DNA of 51,116 nt from Prevotella sp. (GTDB taxonomy: Bacteria > Bacteroidota > Bacteroidia > Bacteroidales > Bacteroidaceae), in the NCBI GenBank assembly GCA_018385335.1, contig JAHAZN010000083.1, positions 1-51,116 of the forward strand, written 5' to 3'. A model generated the notes under the pieces. The model made no database searches. It was given only the letters and a program-made list of their open reading frames with translations, and had not been told where the DNA came from. Positions 29,562-39,543 of this stretch are shown here, one piece after another (position 1 is the stretch's first letter; each line of letters begins with the position of its first letter). A program made the translations under genes and the position numbers.

Positions 29562-31091
29562 TCACTTCAGAATACTTCTTATGCCCTGCTCGCGGTGTTC
29601 CACATGCACCTCGATACCAAACTTCCGGTGAATATGTTCTGCCAGGTGCTGTGCACTATAGACACTGCGATGCTGACCGCCCGTACATCCAAAGGAGAAC
29701 ATCAGCGATGTGAAACCTCGCTGGATATATCGGCGCACATGTGCATCAGCCAACTTATAAACGCTCTCCAAGAAGGTGAGAATCTCGCCATCGTCTTCGA
29801 GGAATCGGATGACGGGTTCGTCGAGTCCGGTGAGTTGTTTGTAGGGTTCGTAACGTCCGGGGTTATGCGTACTGCGGCAGTCGAACACATATCCTCCGCC
29901 ATTGCCCGACTCGTCATCAGGGATCCCCTTGCGGTAAGAGAAACTATAGACGCGCACCACCAAAGGACCCTTGCCATCGTATTTAGAGAAGGTGGCAGGA
30001 CCATCCTGGGGGTGGGCATGATAGATATTGGCGTCGGTTGTCTTATAACCGTCGGCACGACTCACGGCTGGCTGTTCTATCAGTGCGAAACGGGGCAACT
30101 CGGTGAGCCGTCTCAGCAGATCCATGAGATAAGGATAGGGGAAGCAGTTGAGTTTCAGCAGTTCGCGCAGGTTCTGAATAGCAGGAGGGATAGAGTCGAT
30201 GAAGTGTTTCTTCTGTTCGAAATATCCTCTGAAGCCATAGGCACCCAACACTTGTAATGTGCGGAAGAGAACAAACTGACTGAGGCGATCTACGAAATGA
30301 TGCACCGAGGGCACCTCGGTATAGTTTTTCAGCGACTCATAATACTCATAGACGAGCTCACGACGTAACTTATGGGGATATTTTGCCGAGGCTTGCCAGA
30401 GGAAGGAGGCAAGGTCGTAGTAGTAAGGTCCTTTTCGTCCGCCCTGGAAATCGATGAAATAGGGATGCCCCTCGGCATCGAGCATCACGTTGCGTGCCTG
30501 GAAGTCACGGTAGAGGAAGGCATTCGACTTCTCCGACGTTAGTTCCTTAGCGAAGAGGTGGAAGTTGGCCTCTAACTTGAGTTCATGGAAATCGAGGTCG
30601 GTGGCTTTCAGGAAGCAATACTTGAAATAGTTGAGGTCGAACAGCACGCTGTTGCGGTCGAACTCGGGCTGCGGATAGCAATGGGTGAAGTCGAGTCCCA
30701 TGGCTCCCCGTATCTGCAGGTTAGGGAGTTCGCGGATGGTTTTCACGAGCAGGTTCTTCTCCTGCACGGTATACCGTCCTCCTGCATTGCGTCCTCCTGA
30801 GAGCGCATCGAAGAGGGAGAGCGAGCCGAGGTCGGTCTGCAGATAGCGCAACTCGTCGCTGCTCACCGCCAGCACCTTAGGCACGGGCAGTTTGCACGAG
30901 ACAAAATGATTACTCAGATAGATGAACGCATGATCTTCGTCTCTACTTGTTCCGATTACGCCCACCACAGTCTGTTCATCCTCTCCCCACATCCGGTAAT
31001 ACACTCTGTTGCTACCGGCGCCGGGCAGTTTTTCCACACGGACGGGCTGTTTGCCTGCCCACTGCTCATATAATGCTAACAGCTTCTCCAT
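29562..31091 (-). CDS. AmgK-like amino-sugar kinase fused to a RapZ C-terminal domain
   Basis: The 509-residue protein joins two families. The N-terminal part (about 1-330) is an aminoglycoside-phosphotransferase-fold kinase. It has the catalytic-loop motif FLYRDFQARNVM, in which Asp is kept although the first His of the usual HxD is Tyr-Arg, and the metal site FIDFQGG. AmgK enzymes phosphorylate MurNAc or GlcNAc at the anomeric position in cell-wall recycling. The C-terminal part (about 365-509) matches the RapZ C-terminal domain: RVYSFSYRKGIPDD, VFDCRSTHNP, LTGLDEPV and FGCTGGQHRSVYSAQ. In enterobacteria that domain senses glucosamine-6-phosphate and binds RNA. The usual RapZ N-terminal P-loop domain is absent. 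The ATG at 31091 is chosen over an upstream TTG that overlaps the promoter. Confidence 0.85.
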   Translation of the reverse strand: MEKLLALYEQWAGKQPVRVEKLPGAGSNRVYYRMWGEDEQTVVGVIGTSRDEDHAFIYLSNHFVSCKLPVPKVLAVSSDELRYLQTDLGSLSLFDALSGGRNAGGRYTVQEKNLLVKTIRELPNLQIRGAMGLDFTHCYPQPEFDRNSVLFDLNYFKYCFLKATDLDFHELKLEANFHLFAKELTSEKSNAFLYRDFQARNVMLDAEGHPYFIDFQGGRKGPYYYDLASFLWQASAKYPHKLRRELVYEYYESLKNYTEVPSVHHFVDRLSQFVLFRTLQVLGAYGFRGYFEQKKHFIDSIPPAIQNLRELLKLNCFPYPYLMDLLRRLTELPRFALIEQPAVSRADGYKTTDANIYHAHPQDGPATFSKYDGKGPLVVRVYSFSYRKGIPDDESGNGGGYVFDCRSTHNPGRYEPYKQLTGLDEPVIRFLEDDGEILTFLESVYKLADAHVRRYIQRGFTSLMFSFGCTGGQHRSVYSAQHLAEHIHRKFGIEVHVEHREQGIRSILK

Positions 31092-31100
31092 AATTCTCTG

Positions 31101-31108
31101 CAAAATTA
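31101..31108 (-). promoter_or_regulatory. Promoter -7 element for the kinase-RapZ gene (TAATTTTG)
   Basis: TAATTTTG fits TAnnTTTG and ends 9 nt before the chosen ATG. The transcript would be almost leaderless, with roughly 3-6 nt before the start codon. Confidence 0.5.
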
Positions 31109-31142
31109 AGAAAAAAATGCGAGGAGAGCGAAGTTATCTCTA

Positions 31143-34100
31143 TTATTTCACAAGGGTAATGGCCATCACGCCTATCACCACGTCATTGGAGAGGGTACAG
31201 AGGGTGAGCGATCGCAACTTCTTCTCAGATTTAAGTGGAAGGGTGAGCAACTGTCCTGCTCCTCCAGGAAGTGGTCGGCCATAGACCTCGTTGATGCCTA
31301 AACGGGCACCAAGGTCTCGGTCTGTCAGGGGGCGCATCGCTCCCTCTACCTCTTCATTCTTTCCGAGACAGAAACGCAACGGACGGGGCTTCGCCACCGT
31401 AAAGGCGCGGTCGTCAACATAGTAGTCTTGCTCGATAGGACACCAGTTGTCGGGGTTGACAAGTTGCATACTGTCACGCGTACCATCGGCATAAGTCACT
31501 GTCACCAGTCCGTTCACCATGCGGCTCTGCATGTGATTGGTGGAGCCTGCCATCAACAGACAGACGTGCTTTGCCTTACCTTTGAGGGGGAGCACCACAC
31601 TGTCGGGATAGTTGTCGAACAGCGAGGTATAGATAATGTTCTTCCCTTCGCTCGGCGAGGCAAAAGGCAGGTCGGCGATGTTCACCTCTCCACCACGAAT
31701 GGCAGTACGGAAGATGGAGTCGTTGACGTCTGCCGTCAGCGTGGGATGACACCACTCGCCTATTCCCTGCACAGGAAGCTGGAGGGTGGTGAAGGGTGAA
31801 CGGGGAGAGAGATACTGCTGCCGGAAGATATCGGAGACCTTGGCGTTGAAATAGGGTTGCAGATTCACCTTCTGCGTCTTCCTCTCTTTCACATCCTGCG
31901 GGAGGAGGGCGGAGCGATTGACGGTGTGAGTATCTTTTTGTCGCTCACAGCGCACAGCCTCGTCCACTACAACGGGCATATCCACCTCAATGGTCTGGGT
32001 GGTCTCTGCTGTTCCATAACTGTCACGGTAAGTTCCTTTGCCGAGGTGCTGTCGCACCACTACCTGTAAGGGCTGTGCCATCCTCTGGGTAATCTGATAA
32101 ATCGCCTTCTTCCCTACCCTACGGAAAGCGTAGTCCACATAGGGGGTATGGACAGAGGCGCTGTCCCAGTCAGCAGGGAAGCCCGGACGGAGAATGAGTT
32201 TCCCATCAAGGGCGTTGGGGACGATACCGAAGAGTCCCTGGAGGAGGGTGCGTGCTGAGATACCTATACAATCGCCAAAGTCACGATAACACTCTCCACG
32301 TGCAGCGTCATAGAAACTCAACTGTCCGAAGTTGGCCGGACTGTTCCCGAGATACATCTGGTCCATGATGTTAGCTTTCATCAGTGCATAGGCAGCCTCA
32401 CTCCTTCCTGCCTCGAAGAAAGCCAGTGCGGTGTGCATCACTTCAGCAGCTGCCACATTATTGATACTCCAGGAATAGGGCAGCCAGTTGGATGTGGAGA
32501 CGGTGGAGCCATAGGAACGGCCGTCGGCGGTGACAACGGGGAGATGGGGGATGACGGTATCAACATAACAGGTGGCACGGTAGTTCTGCTCTCCGCTACC
32601 CACACCGCAGTCGATGGGGGTATAGACCGACCAGAGGGCTGCCCGCTCATGTTTGCGCTGAAGACCGAGGAGATCCTGATATTCCACCCAGTGCCCTTCC
32701 TCTTTTAACCACAGTCTTTCGTTCATCGCCTTCCTTATGGCTTCAGCCTCTTGTTCATAGGGAGTGGCATCCTCTCCGATGAGGGTGGCGATACGGGCAG
32801 CGAGGTAGTTACCGCGATAGTTATAGGCGGAGGAGTGAGTGACAGCGCCACCGCTGTAATAGAGGGCATCGCTTGCCCAGATACAGCAGTAGGCATCATA
32901 GAGATGGTCGCCATCGGGGTCGTAGTTGCGCTTCTCCCATGCGAGATGTGCTTTGAGCACGGGCCACATCTTACGCATATAAGCCGTGTCAGCATCATAT
33001 TGGAAATGCCATAACAGTTCATCCACATAATTGAGGTTCATGTCATAATGGTGCATCTGGTTGTTGCGCTCTGGATTACGACAGATATATCCGTTGCTGT
33101 ACATCTGTGTACCCCAGCGTTTCTCAGCGCGCGCCATGTTCAACTTTGCATCCTGGGTGGGATGGGGATAGATGGGCGGCACCTCTGTCACCTGACTCTT
33201 GGCATAAGCATCGAAATGTGAACGTGCTCTTGAGGGCCATCCCAACACATCACCGAGATAGCCGGCTCTCCAACCAGCCAGGGGCATTCGCCATCCTATA
33301 CATCCATGCAGCCAGGTCTGTCCATCCCAATCGCCGTCGGCAGCCATCACCAGTGCACTGCCGAGGGTATTGATATACTCATCGGGGGTAGAGAAGGTGA
33401 TGCGCCCTGCGAGGAGACGGTTTTCTTCCATCGTCTTCTGCCATAAATGGAGTGCCTCTCCGTGGTTCATCTTCACCACTTCATTGAGCTTCACCACGAC
33501 GAAGGACTCCTGCCATTCTGTCTTGCTCACCTGTTCACTCTCCACAAGATGTTCGCGCGAGGGGGAGGGTTCGAACACTCCATAGGGGTCGGCACCCATA
33601 TCGCCATTGCGCCTTATTTTCTTGTTAGCGATATCACTTACGATAGCTTTCACGCGCCTGGGTGCCTGCTTATTGCTTGTCTGAAAACGGAAGATGGCTC
33701 CCTCTTCCTCGCGCAATGCCAGCACCTGGAGGGTGAGTTCCTGTGGTGCGCCATCCTGCTCCCATCTCTTGTCTCTGAGCCAATAGGTGCGGCATCCGTC
33801 GCCATAGGCTGCCTTGCACCAGGCAACATTATCAACGGGAACGCCATCCACCTCAAACCGTATGTTACGATGCTTGCCTTTCTTAAACACGGCAAAGATA
33901 GGCATGTCGCTCGTCTCCACCCTATAGTCGGTATAACCTCCATAGAGGGCGCGGGTGTATCTGTTTTTTCCATTGACACACACAAACTGTCCATGTTCTG
34001 GGTAATATTGCAGATATCGCTCTGCTCCTCGCTGGTCTTCGTTGTTAGAACGTGATTCGATGAAATCGCCCACACGCTGTTGAGCCATGAGCAGTGTCGT

Positions 34101-34151
34101 CTGGCAGCAACACACTGCGAGCGTCAAAGAGAAGATGGTGATTAGTTTCAT
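31143..34151 (-). CDS. Secreted six-hairpin glycosidase-like protein (possibly DUF4450)
   Basis: The 1002 residues begin with a signal peptide (MKLITIFSLT, cleaved near LLMAQQ). An N-terminal beta-sandwich (about 30-240) is followed by a helical region (about 255-690). That region is rich in motifs of (alpha/alpha)6-toroid glycosidases: GDWDGQTWLHGCIGWRMPLAGWR, LNYVDELLWHFQYDADTAYM and WEKRNYDPDGDHLYDAYCCIWAS. The C-terminal 300 residues are beta-rich. I recall similar Bacteroidetes proteins named DUF4450, but I cannot confirm it. A hydrolytic role is likely, the substrate unknown. The start at 34151 is preferred over 34172 because the latter lies inside the promoter. No Sus genes adjoin it. 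Confidence 0.7.
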   Translation of the reverse strand: MKLITIFSLTLAVCCCQTTLLMAQQRVGDFIESRSNNEDQRGAERYLQYYPEHGQFVCVNGKNRYTRALYGGYTDYRVETSDMPIFAVFKKGKHRNIRFEVDGVPVDNVAWCKAAYGDGCRTYWLRDKRWEQDGAPQELTLQVLALREEEGAIFRFQTSNKQAPRRVKAIVSDIANKKIRRNGDMGADPYGVFEPSPSREHLVESEQVSKTEWQESFVVVKLNEVVKMNHGEALHLWQKTMEENRLLAGRITFSTPDEYINTLGSALVMAADGDWDGQTWLHGCIGWRMPLAGWRAGYLGDVLGWPSRARSHFDAYAKSQVTEVPPIYPHPTQDAKLNMARAEKRWGTQMYSNGYICRNPERNNQMHHYDMNLNYVDELLWHFQYDADTAYMRKMWPVLKAHLAWEKRNYDPDGDHLYDAYCCIWASDALYYSGGAVTHSSAYNYRGNYLAARIATLIGEDATPYEQEAEAIRKAMNERLWLKEEGHWVEYQDLLGLQRKHERAALWSVYTPIDCGVGSGEQNYRATCYVDTVIPHLPVVTADGRSYGSTVSTSNWLPYSWSINNVAAAEVMHTALAFFEAGRSEAAYALMKANIMDQMYLGNSPANFGQLSFYDAARGECYRDFGDCIGISARTLLQGLFGIVPNALDGKLILRPGFPADWDSASVHTPYVDYAFRRVGKKAIYQITQRMAQPLQVVVRQHLGKGTYRDSYGTAETTQTIEVDMPVVVDEAVRCERQKDTHTVNRSALLPQDVKERKTQKVNLQPYFNAKVSDIFRQQYLSPRSPFTTLQLPVQGIGEWCHPTLTADVNDSIFRTAIRGGEVNIADLPFASPSEGKNIIYTSLFDNYPDSVVLPLKGKAKHVCLLMAGSTNHMQSRMVNGLVTVTYADGTRDSMQLVNPDNWCPIEQDYYVDDRAFTVAKPRPLRFCLGKNEEVEGAMRPLTDRDLGARLGINEVYGRPLPGGAGQLLTLPLKSEKKLRSLTLCTLSNDVVIGVMAITLVK

Positions 34152-34169
34152 AGTGTTTTGTTTTGCGAA

Positions 34170-34201
34170 CAAAGTTACATATTATTTCTCAGAACACCAA
34201 A
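34170..34201 (-). promoter_or_regulatory. Promoter of the six-hairpin glycosidase-like gene
   Basis: On the minus strand, TTTG (34198-34201), a 20-nt spacer and TAACTTTG (34170-34177) form a nearly ideal Bacteroidetes -33/-7 promoter. It ends about 18 nt before the ATG at 34151 and supports that start. Confidence 0.75.
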
Positions 34202-34244
34202 AATATGTTGGATAGCTATCTCACTTCCTTTTTAAAAAAAAGAA

Positions 34245-34264
34245 CGCCTGTCTCCCGACAGGCG
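34245..34264 (-). terminator. Intrinsic terminator with GC-rich stem and T-run
   Basis: CGCCTGTC pairs with GACAGGCG around a GGGA loop on the minus strand and is followed by TTCTTTTTTTT. It ends the candidate small RNA and/or read-through from groL. Confidence 0.85.
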
Positions 34265-34374
34265 ATTCCGTTAAAAACAAACTACTTAAAAACTAATCTA
34301 CTAAAACAAATCAAAAAAAATATTCTTAATCTAAGGATTGTCCACTTTGATATGATAATCACGATGCAAAGTTA
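34245..34374 (-). ncRNA. Candidate small RNA between groL and the glycosidase-like gene
   Basis: A promoter-like TAACTTTG (34367-34374) is followed about 100 nt later by a strong terminator. That terminator is an 8-bp GC-rich stem (34245-34252 with 34257-34264) followed by an eight-T run. The unit lies downstream of groL's own terminator and upstream of the next gene's promoter, so it is an independent transcription unit of roughly 115-125 nt. A 26-codon frame from a GTG (VIIISKW and onward, hydrophobic and basic) lies inside, but it may be chance in AT-rich DNA. No known RNA family was recognised. Alternatively the hairpin is just a back-up groL terminator. Confidence 0.35.
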
Positions 34375-34436
34375 CAACATTCCAAATAATTATTGTATAG
34401 AAAAAGAACAAAATTTTACCCATAATCCAACAAAAA

Positions 34437-34476
34437 ATACGAGAAAGTGGATTTTTTACACCCATCTCTCTCGTAT
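34437..34476 (-). terminator. Intrinsic terminator of groL
   Basis: An 8-bp stem ATACGAGA/TCTCGTAT (34437-34444 with 34469-34476) is followed on the minus strand by TTTTTTG. It lies 65 nt past the groL stop. Confidence 0.7.
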
Positions 34477-34541
34477 TTGATATCTGTAGTTTGCAAATCA
34501 GCGTATTATCTCATGCTGAAAGCATCACATTTTTACATCTC

Positions 34542-36197
<1,656 letters not shown>

Positions 36198-36210
36198 TTA
36201 AAATTCTATC

Positions 36211-36483
36211 TTATCCTTCAATCACTGCAAGCACATCGCTCTGACGCATCATCAGGTACTTCTGTCCTTCAAACTCGAGTTCTGTACCGGCATATTTACC
36301 ATAAAGCACTTCATCACCGGCTTTCAGTACCATCTCTTCGTCTTTCGTACCATTACCAGTGGCAACAATCTTTCCGTGCAATGGTTTCTCTTTTGCGGTA
36401 TCAGGAATAATGATTCCACCAACTTTCTCTTCTGCAGGTGCAGGGAGTACAAGTACTCTGTCTGCTAATGGTTTAATGTTCAT
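36211..36483 (-). CDS. groS: Co-chaperonin GroES (Hsp10)
   Basis: The 90 residues begin [15 protein letters not shown], a typical GroES N-terminus. The mobile-loop region has [15 protein letters not shown] and the roof motif [18 protein letters not shown]. It caps the GroEL ring. It is the first gene of the groSL operon. Confidence 0.97.
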   Translation of the reverse strand: MNIKPLADRVLVLPAPAEEKVGGIIIPDTAKEKPLHGKIVATGNGTKDEEMVLKAGDEVLYGKYAGTELEFEGQKYLMMRQSDVLAVIEG

Positions 36484-36771
36484 AATGTTTTGTTTTTAAT
36501 GTTATACCTTATTTTATTGTTTACATTGTTTTTGTCCGACGGCCAAGGGTCATCGTTCTTTTATCCTTTTAGCCAAAAGCGTGCCATTCGGTGTTGGGAG
36601 CATGAATAAAGGGTGTTTTACTGCCATTTTGTCAGTCAAAGTCCATCTCTAAGGGCGAGAATGGTCGTATGACAAGATAAATTAACTATTATTCTCAAAA
36701 TCATGGCGCTTATTTTGATGAGGTTTCAGTCATTTTCATTACCTTTGCAAGAAATCAATCAATTCACGGTT
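36484..36771. promoter_or_regulatory. Divergent control region between groS and the glycosyltransferase gene
   Basis: No CIRCE element (TTAGCACTC repeats) is present. An imperfect palindrome, CTGCCA-TTT-TGTCAG (36621-36635), lies about 140 nt before groS and could be a heat-shock control site, though I cannot name the regulator. No TAnnTTTG box was found for groS, which fits an unusual promoter. On the plus strand, TACCTTTG (36740-36747) is a good -7 element for the glycosyltransferase. Confidence 0.4.
36740..36747 (+). promoter_or_regulatory. Promoter -7 element for the glycosyltransferase gene (TACCTTTG)
   Basis: TACCTTTG fits TAnnTTTG, with a TTTG about 22 nt upstream. It gives a leader of about 18 nt and supports the ATG at 36772 over the frame-open start at 36703. 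Confidence 0.6.
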
Positions 36772-37524
36772 ATGCAAACAAGCGATAGCATTGTCATCAT
36801 CCCTACTTACAACGAGAAGGAGAACATCGAGAAAATCATCCGTGCCGTCTTCGGTCTGGATAAGTGTTTTCATATCTTGATTATTGATGACGGCTCGCCC
36901 GACGGCACGGCAGCTATCGTGAAGGGACTTATCTCCAATGAGTTCTCCGATCGCCTCTTTATCCTTGAGCGTCAGGGAAAACTGGGATTGGGCACTGCTT
37001 ATATCATGGGCTTTAAGTGGGCTTTGGAACATCAGTACGACTATATCTTTGAGATGGACGCTGACTTCAGTCACGATCCCAACGACCTGCCACGTCTCTA
37101 TGCTGCCTGTCACGACGAGGGTTATGATGTGGCTATCGGTTCGAGATATGTGTCGGGTGTGAATGTGGTCAACTGGCCCATCGGACGTGTGCTGATGAGC
37201 TATTTCGCTTCGAAATATGTGCGCATGGTAACGGGCTTTAAGGTGCACGACACCACTGCTGGTTTCAAGTGCTACAAACGCCGCGTTCTTCAGACCATTG
37301 AGCTCGACAAGGTGCGTTTCAAAGGATATGGGTTCCAGATAGAGATGAAGTTCACTGCCTATAAGATAGGATTCCGCATCAAGGAGGTACCCGTCATCTT
37401 CGTCAACCGACGCGAGGGAACGAGCAAGATGAGCGGCGGCATCTTCGGCGAGGCATTCTTCGGTGTGATGCGTCTCAGATGGGATGGCTGGACGAGAAAA
37501 TATCCTACCATCAGCGCATCATAA
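36772..37524 (+). CDS. Polyprenol-phosphate glycosyltransferase (dolichol-phosphate mannose synthase-like)
   Basis: This 250-residue GT2 enzyme would transfer a sugar, typically mannose or glucose, from a nucleotide donor to polyprenyl phosphate at the inner face of the membrane. Motifs are VIIPTYNEKENI (about 8-19), IDDGSPDGTA, the metal-binding EMDADFSHDP, GSRYVSG, and the acceptor-side TTAGFKCYKR. No C-terminal membrane helices are present, so it is the short soluble type. It is convergent with plsC, with only 3 nt between the stop codons and no terminator visible. Confidence 0.9.
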   Translation: MQTSDSIVIIPTYNEKENIEKIIRAVFGLDKCFHILIIDDGSPDGTAAIVKGLISNEFSDRLFILERQGKLGLGTAYIMGFKWALEHQYDYIFEMDADFSHDPNDLPRLYAACHDEGYDVAIGSRYVSGVNVVNWPIGRVLMSYFASKYVRMVTGFKVHDTTAGFKCYKRRVLQTIELDKVRFKGYGFQIEMKFTAYKIGFRIKEVPVIFVNRREGTSKMSGGIFGEAFFGVMRLRWDGWTRKYPTISAS

Positions 37525-37527
37525 CAG

Positions 37528-38268
37528 TCATTTGTCTTTATACTGCTCCTCAAGGTCGCTCATCACTGCATCATAACTCTGACGCATGATGGTCGAGATG
37601 TTATCATGTCCCTGCCCTACGGGGAAGATGGGCTGATGGATGGTCATCCGCAACGGACTCCACTGGGCGAAATGCCAGTCCTTCGTACGCGGCATCACCT
37701 TAAACGATCCATTGATGGTGATAGGCACTACGGGCAACTGCAGCTCATCAGCCAGCATAAAGGCTCCTTTCTTAAAACTGCGCATCTTGCCTGTATAGGT
37801 ACGGGCACCTTCGGGGAAGACCATCAGACTCATGCCACTCTTAAGCGTAGCACGGGCTTGGTCATAGGTTTCCTTCACCCTGCTCGGCCCGCTCTTATCA
37901 ACGAATATCTGATGCGACATCTTGCAGGCGAAGCCCACAAAAGGGATTTTCTTTATCTCCCACTTCATCATCCACTTGAAGTTGCGACAGAGGAAACCAT
38001 AAATAAGGAAGATATCAAAAGCACCTTGATGATTGGCGACAAAGACATACGACTGTCCAGGCTTGAGGTGCGCTCTCCCCTCTACGGTCACAGGGAGAAG
38101 GAAGAGACGGGTGATGATCCATGCCCAGCACTTCCCTGGATAATAGCCCCAGAAATGCCCGTTGCCAAGCACACACCCGAGGGAGACAATGAGGGTAGTC
38201 AGAATGGTGACCACAACCAAGAGGGGAAGGGCCACCAACAACTGATAGAGGTAATATAAATACTTCAT
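37528..38268 (-). CDS. plsC: 1-acyl-sn-glycerol-3-phosphate acyltransferase (PlsC family)
   Basis: The enzyme adds the second acyl chain to lysophosphatidic acid at the inner membrane. The 246 residues have an N-terminal membrane helix (about 5-32), the catalytic HxxxxD box in NHQGAFDIF, the second block GFACKMSHQIFVDK, and FPEGARTYTGKM for phosphate binding. These are all the family landmarks. It has its own promoter (38294-38301) and ends against the convergent glycosyltransferase gene. A minor acyltransferase of lipid A or ornithine-lipid type is less likely but possible. Confidence 0.88.
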   Translation of the reverse strand: MKYLYYLYQLLVALPLLVVVTILTTLIVSLGCVLGNGHFWGYYPGKCWAWIITRLFLLPVTVEGRAHLKPGQSYVFVANHQGAFDIFLIYGFLCRNFKWMMKWEIKKIPFVGFACKMSHQIFVDKSGPSRVKETYDQARATLKSGMSLMVFPEGARTYTGKMRSFKKGAFMLADELQLPVVPITINGSFKVMPRTKDWHFAQWSPLRMTIHQPIFPVGQGHDNISTIMRQSYDAVMSDLEEQYKDK

Positions 38269-38293
38269 TGCTTACTCATTATTATTTTCCTTG

Positions 38294-38301
38294 CAAAGAT
38301 A
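38294..38301 (-). promoter_or_regulatory. Promoter -7 element for plsC (TATCTTTG)
   Basis: TATCTTTG matches the TAnnTTTG box and lies 26 nt before the plsC ATG. It is in the gap after the metallophosphoesterase stop codon. Confidence 0.6.
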
Positions 38302-38317
38302 CGACAATGTATCATAA

Positions 38318-39490
38318 CTATGAAATTTTCTTCAAGGTAATTACAACGATCTCTCCCGGTACGCCGAATCGGAAGGGGATAAAGCCTCCCAGTCCGCTAC
38401 TCACATTGATAGCACGCCCTTCGTCGGTGGTGTAGCTCCCGTTGTTCTCTCTATAGATGAGGGATGAGGGCGACCAGCCAAAGAGGGAGAACTGCATGGC
38501 ATGGGTATGACCGCTCAGGGTGAGCTGGACATGCGACAGGGGGAGAATCTTACGTTGCCACGAGGTGGGGTCGTGCTGTAACATCACCACGAAGGTGTTG
38601 CCGGTCACTCCCTCTAAGGTCTTCTCTATGTCGCCCAATTGTGGGAAATGGGTACCGTTGCCGTCGTTCTCCATCCCTGCTATCACGATACTGTCAGCTC
38701 CCCTACGAATCACCGCATGACTATTGAGCAGGAGCTGCCACCCCATCTCACGCTGCAGACGCTGGTACTGAGCGAGTTGCTGTGCTTTCTCTCTGTCACT
38801 GCCTCCTATATAGAGGGGATAATCGTGGTTACCCATCACTGAGAACACGCCGTCTTTCGCATGGAGCTTGCTGAGCGACTGTCGATGTGGAAGAATCTCT
38901 CTTGGCTCCCTATTCTGCAGGTCGCCTGTGAAGACCACCATGTCGGGATGATAGGCATGGATGCTGTCTATGGCTTGCTGCATGAGAGGGAAATAGATGC
39001 CGGAGTAGCTACCGATATGGACATCGGAGAACTGCACTATCCTATAGCCGTCGAAAGCGGCTGGGAGCGAGGGGAAGGAGAAGGTGAGATGACGCACGCG
39101 GAGCTGTGTGAATCCTCGTGTCACGCCATAGATTACGACATACCACAGTCCAACAACCAAGAGCAGTCCGATGAGATTGCCATAGTTTCTGCGGCTGCGG
39201 AAGAGCCGGCAGCAGCCCCACCCTATCACCGAACAAAGAAAGAAGACAAAGGAGGGAATCGTCCATAGCGCAAGACACAGGAGATAACTATTGAGCACAT
39301 GGGTCTCTCGCGGAGCGAAATGGGGTATGGAGGCTAAGATGAGCGTAAAGACCAATAGTAGGATATTTGGTAGCCACCACAGCAGACGTCTCGATACGCT
39401 TACTCTACGATGTCGCAGATAGTGCAAATCGATATAGAGGGTGGGCAGGAGGATGAGGAAGAGCAGAAGAGGAAGGATGCGGGCGATCAT
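38318..39490 (-). CDS. Membrane-anchored calcineurin-like metallophosphoesterase
   Basis: The 390 residues start with about four hydrophobic helices (to about 130), followed by a phosphoesterase domain with the complete metal-binding series. These are FSDVHIGS (about 155), FTGDLQNRE (about 190), VMGNHDYP (about 220) and LSGHTHAMQ (about 335). The order and spacing match the YkuE/YaeI group, some of which act on UDP-diacylglucosamine or related phospho-lipids. The substrate here is unknown. It lies 53 nt after the MetH-like gene. Confidence 0.85.
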   Translation of the reverse strand: MIARILPLLLFLILLPTLYIDLHYLRHRRVSVSRRLLWWLPNILLLVFTLILASIPHFAPRETHVLNSYLLCLALWTIPSFVFFLCSVIGWGCCRLFRSRRNYGNLIGLLLVVGLWYVVIYGVTRGFTQLRVRHLTFSFPSLPAAFDGYRIVQFSDVHIGSYSGIYFPLMQQAIDSIHAYHPDMVVFTGDLQNREPREILPHRQSLSKLHAKDGVFSVMGNHDYPLYIGGSDREKAQQLAQYQRLQREMGWQLLLNSHAVIRRGADSIVIAGMENDGNGTHFPQLGDIEKTLEGVTGNTFVVMLQHDPTSWQRKILPLSHVQLTLSGHTHAMQFSLFGWSPSSLIYRENNGSYTTDEGRAINVSSGLGGFIPFRFGVPGEIVVITLKKIS

Positions 39491-39543
39491 AGTAATCCTT
39501 GGTTTGATTACAACTTATTATATATTATATATTGCTTTTTATC

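Noticed and set aside
34163..34480. Plus-strand 105-codon frame between groL and the glycosidase-like gene
   Set aside because: It covers a promoter, two terminators and AT-rich DNA, and shows no protein-like pattern.
36484..36700. CIRCE (HrcA) operator upstream of groS
   Set aside because: No TTAGCACTC/GAGTGCTAA repeat was found; only a different short palindrome is present.
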